64,000 nucleotides of DNA from Deltaproteobacteria bacterium RBG_13_43_22 (GTDB lineage: Bacteria; Desulfobacterota; RBG-13-43-22): NCBI GenBank assembly GCA_001797675.1, contig MGQB01000015.1:62001-126000 (forward strand), read 5' to 3'. Each line of letters starts with the position of its first letter. The stretch's first letter is position 1. Shown here piece by piece: positions 61,622 through 64,000 of the stretch. Under the pieces are notes generated by a model. That model was not told the origin of the DNA and searched no databases. It saw only the letters and a list, made by a program, of their open reading frames with translations. Position numbers and translations under genes: made by a program.

Positions 61622-62278
61622 TCACAAGAATCCATGTTCTCTCAAAAAACGTTCATTAACCTTGGACTCGGGCATTGATTTATCTTCACCCTTTCGGGAC
61701 AAAAATTGATAGACATATTTTCCGATCAGGTCGGTTTCCAAATTTACCGCTTCCCCGATATTTTTCCGGGTCAAAGTGGTTTGGGCAGCGGTATGGGGAA
61801 TGATGGTCAGGTTAAAATCCTTTTCTCCTACCTGATTAACGGTCAAACTGACCCCATCGACTGCAATGGATCCCTTTTCCACTATAAAGGGTCTTAATGA
61901 TTTCGAAAAGGATATTTTTAAGGAAAAAAAACTTTCCTGAAGCTCCTTTTTGAGAATCCGGCCGGTTCCATCAATATGACCGGTAACCCAGTGACCGCCC
62001 AGGCGATCGGAAAGGTGTAAGGCTCTTTCCAGATTGACTTGATCCCCAACCTTAAGCCCGCCCAGATTGGAACGGGTCAGGGTTTCTTCTGAGATATCAA
62101 CGGAAAAGGAATCCCCTATCCAGACCGCAGCCGTTAAACAAACCCCATTGACCGAAATACTTTCTCCCACTTTTTTTTCTTCCCAGAGGAATCCGGGTCT
62201 GATCGATAACAGGGCATTATCCCTTTTCTTTTCAATTCGGAGAATTTCCCCCTGACCTTCAACTAATCCGGTGAACAT
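61622..62278 (-). CDS. ribE: Riboflavin synthase alpha chain
   Basis: MFTGLVEGQGEIL, SVNGVCLTA, GHWVTGHIDGTG, AVDGVSLTV duplicated lumazine-binding motifs. Confidence 0.96.
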   Translation of the reverse strand: MFTGLVEGQGEILRIEKKRDNALLSIRPGFLWEEKKVGESISVNGVCLTAAVWIGDSFSVDISEETLTRSNLGGLKVGDQVNLERALHLSDRLGGHWVTGHIDGTGRILKKELQESFFSLKISFSKSLRPFIVEKGSIAVDGVSLTVNQVGEKDFNLTIIPHTAAQTTLTRKNIGEAVNLETDLIGKYVYQFLSRKGEDKSMPESKVNERFLREHGFL

Positions 62279-62500
62279 GCTCTTCTATGACCTGTTAGGA
62301 GTTTCGAGTTGCGGGTTACGGGTTATTGGTTTGGCCATGAGGCTAAGTCCTGGATACCCGACCCCTGATGCCGGATTAAAATAACTACGATCAATTGACT
62401 AACGGTTATGTGTTTTTTATCCTGTATCTTGTATCCTGCATCCTGCATCATTTTTCCTAATGCCTCGTGCCTCTTGCCCATTGCCTGTTTTTTTATTATC

Positions 62501-63625
62501 TCACGTTTCCGGATAGGCTTCCACTAAAATATCCCCGGCCCAGGATTTAACCTTCATCTCTTTAAATCTCAAGGCCTCGGATATACTGGCCGCTCCTATC
62601 CCGCCGATCATCCCTTTGGCCTTTCGTCCGCCGATTAGACAGGGGGTTATAAAAACGACCAGCTTATCCGCCTGCCGTTCATCAAGAAATGCGCCATAGA
62701 CCTCTGCCCCTCCTTCCACCAAAAGGCTGGTTATTCCTTTCTTCCCCAAAAGGGTCATCATCTTTTTGATGGAGATGTGCCCATCCCGGCAGGGTAAAGA
62801 GAGGATTTCCACCCCCTTCTTTTCGATGGCCTGTCTTTTATCAGACACCACTTTTCCCCCGGTTATAATCACGGTCTTTGCGGGACCTTTCAGGATTCGA
62901 GCTTTCAGAGGAATTCGCAATCGGGGATCAAGGACGATCCGTAAGGGATCTTTGATCTTTCCTCGGGGTAGCCGAACGGTCAACCATGGATCATCTTTAA
63001 CCACGGTCCCGATACCCACCAGAACTCCGTCTACCTGGTTTCGGATCCCATGGACCAAGAGGCGGGACTTTTCGTTGCTGATCCATTTTGAATCGCCGGT
63101 CCGGGTGGCAATCCGGCCGTCGAGACTGACAGCCGCCTTCAAGATGACAAAAGGAAGACCGGTTTTAATCCACTTAATATAGACTTCATTCAGACGCCGA
63201 CAATCCTCTTCCAGAACCCCTTGGACCACATCGATCCCCCGTGAACTAAGCCAATCAGCCCCACGCCCTGCTACAGCCGGATTGGGGTCGGCCATCCCAA
63301 AAACCACCTTTCTTATTCCGCTTTCCAGGATGGCCTGGGTACAGGGAGGGGTTCGACCGAAATGATTGCAGGGTTCCAGGCTGATATACAGGGTTGCTCC
63401 CCTGGCTTTTTCGCCGGCCTGAGCGAGAGCGATCGGTTCGGCGTGGGGACCACCGGCCTTTTGATGAAACCCCTGTCCGACAACCATCCCTTTTCGGACC
63501 ACCACCGCTCCGACCACCGGATTTGGAGAAGTCCGTCCCAGCCCTTTTCGGGCCAGCCGTAAGGCCATTTTCATGTATTGGATATCTTTTGGAGCAAACG
63601 AGGGCATAGTAGCGGCAAGTGGCAA
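62501..63625 (-). CDS. ribD: Bifunctional riboflavin biosynthesis deaminase/reductase RibD
   Basis: HAEPIALAQAGEKARGATLYISLEPCNHFGRTPPC; reductase domain LLVEGGAEVYGAFL. Confidence 0.96.
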   Translation of the reverse strand: MPLAATMPSFAPKDIQYMKMALRLARKGLGRTSPNPVVGAVVVRKGMVVGQGFHQKAGGPHAEPIALAQAGEKARGATLYISLEPCNHFGRTPPCTQAILESGIRKVVFGMADPNPAVAGRGADWLSSRGIDVVQGVLEEDCRRLNEVYIKWIKTGLPFVILKAAVSLDGRIATRTGDSKWISNEKSRLLVHGIRNQVDGVLVGIGTVVKDDPWLTVRLPRGKIKDPLRIVLDPRLRIPLKARILKGPAKTVIITGGKVVSDKRQAIEKKGVEILSLPCRDGHISIKKMMTLLGKKGITSLLVEGGAEVYGAFLDERQADKLVVFITPCLIGGRKAKGMIGGIGAASISEALRFKEMKVKSWAGDILVEAYPET

Positions 63626-63680
63626 ACGTCAAGTGGCAAGAGACAAAAACATTTTAGAATTTTTCGTCAATCGTCACTCG

Positions 63681-64000
63681 TCACTTTTTCTTTTTTTTTG
63701 TTTCCTTCTTCTTGCGGCTTTCCAACAGTTCCTTCAGTTCCTGTACAAAGTCTCCCGGATCCTTAAATTGGCGGTACACCGAGGCAAATCGCACATAGGC
63801 CACGTCGTCCCACTCATGGAGCTTGGCCATGACCCTTTCACCGATCTCCGAAGTGGCAATCTCCTTACGTCCGGAATCCTGAAAAGACTGCTCCAATAAA
63901 TCAATAAATTCTTCGATAGCCTCGACACTAATCGGACGCTTCTGACAGGCCAGTTGAATCCCTTCGGCGATCTTTTCTCGTTGAAAAGGCTCCCTCCGTC
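63681..64000 (-). CDS. nrdR: Transcriptional repressor NrdR, 3' portion (N-terminus beyond window)
   Basis: C-terminal ATP-cone and tail ...EIGERVMAKLHEWDDVAYVRFASVYRQFKDPGDFVQELKELL; open frame continues to the window edge. Confidence 0.9.
   Translation of the reverse strand, partial: RREPFQREKIAEGIQLACQKRPISVEAIEEFIDLLEQSFQDSGRKEIATSEIGERVMAKLHEWDDVAYVRFASVYRQFKDPGDFVQELKELLESRKKKETKKKKK

Noticed and set aside
59600-63680. FMN (RFN) riboswitch upstream of the riboflavin genes
   Set aside because: I looked in the gaps between nrdR, ribD, ribE, ribBA and ribH; they contain only short palindromic spacers and no RFN-like conserved core.

Overview
A roughly 64 kb, gene-dense chromosomal window. 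Gene content and order suggest a Desulfobacterota/deltaproteobacterial genome, but this is inferred and was not tested by search. Most of it is housekeeping: an EF-G-like GTPase, mog, a liv-type ABC transporter with embedded acyl-CoA ligases, tupABC tungstate transport, cysS-ispF-ispD, rnpB, rnhA, rpoD-dnaG-yqeY, hisA/hisB, two tRNAs, rpsT, lptE-leuS, and nrdR-ribD-ribE-ribBA-ribH-nusB. The most interesting locus is about 34.4-37.4 kb on the minus strand. There, a B12-binding radical SAM protein gene overlaps an unannotated 34-aa peptide ORF with a strong Shine-Dalgarno sequence. The ORF is followed by in-frame UGA codons, a compact hairpin and a terminator/attenuator, then a SPASM-type radical SAM gene. 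This looks like a RiPP-like locus, possibly encoding a selenopeptide. Other points: an alkylsulfatase interrupted by a single in-frame amber codon, a truncated alpha/beta-hydrolase relic missed by the ORF track, a methyltransferase-family protein with an apparent signal peptide, and several families of dispersed palindromic intergenic repeats, one of which appears to supply the C-terminal tail of RNase H. All calls come from reading the sequence and supplied translations; no database search was run.
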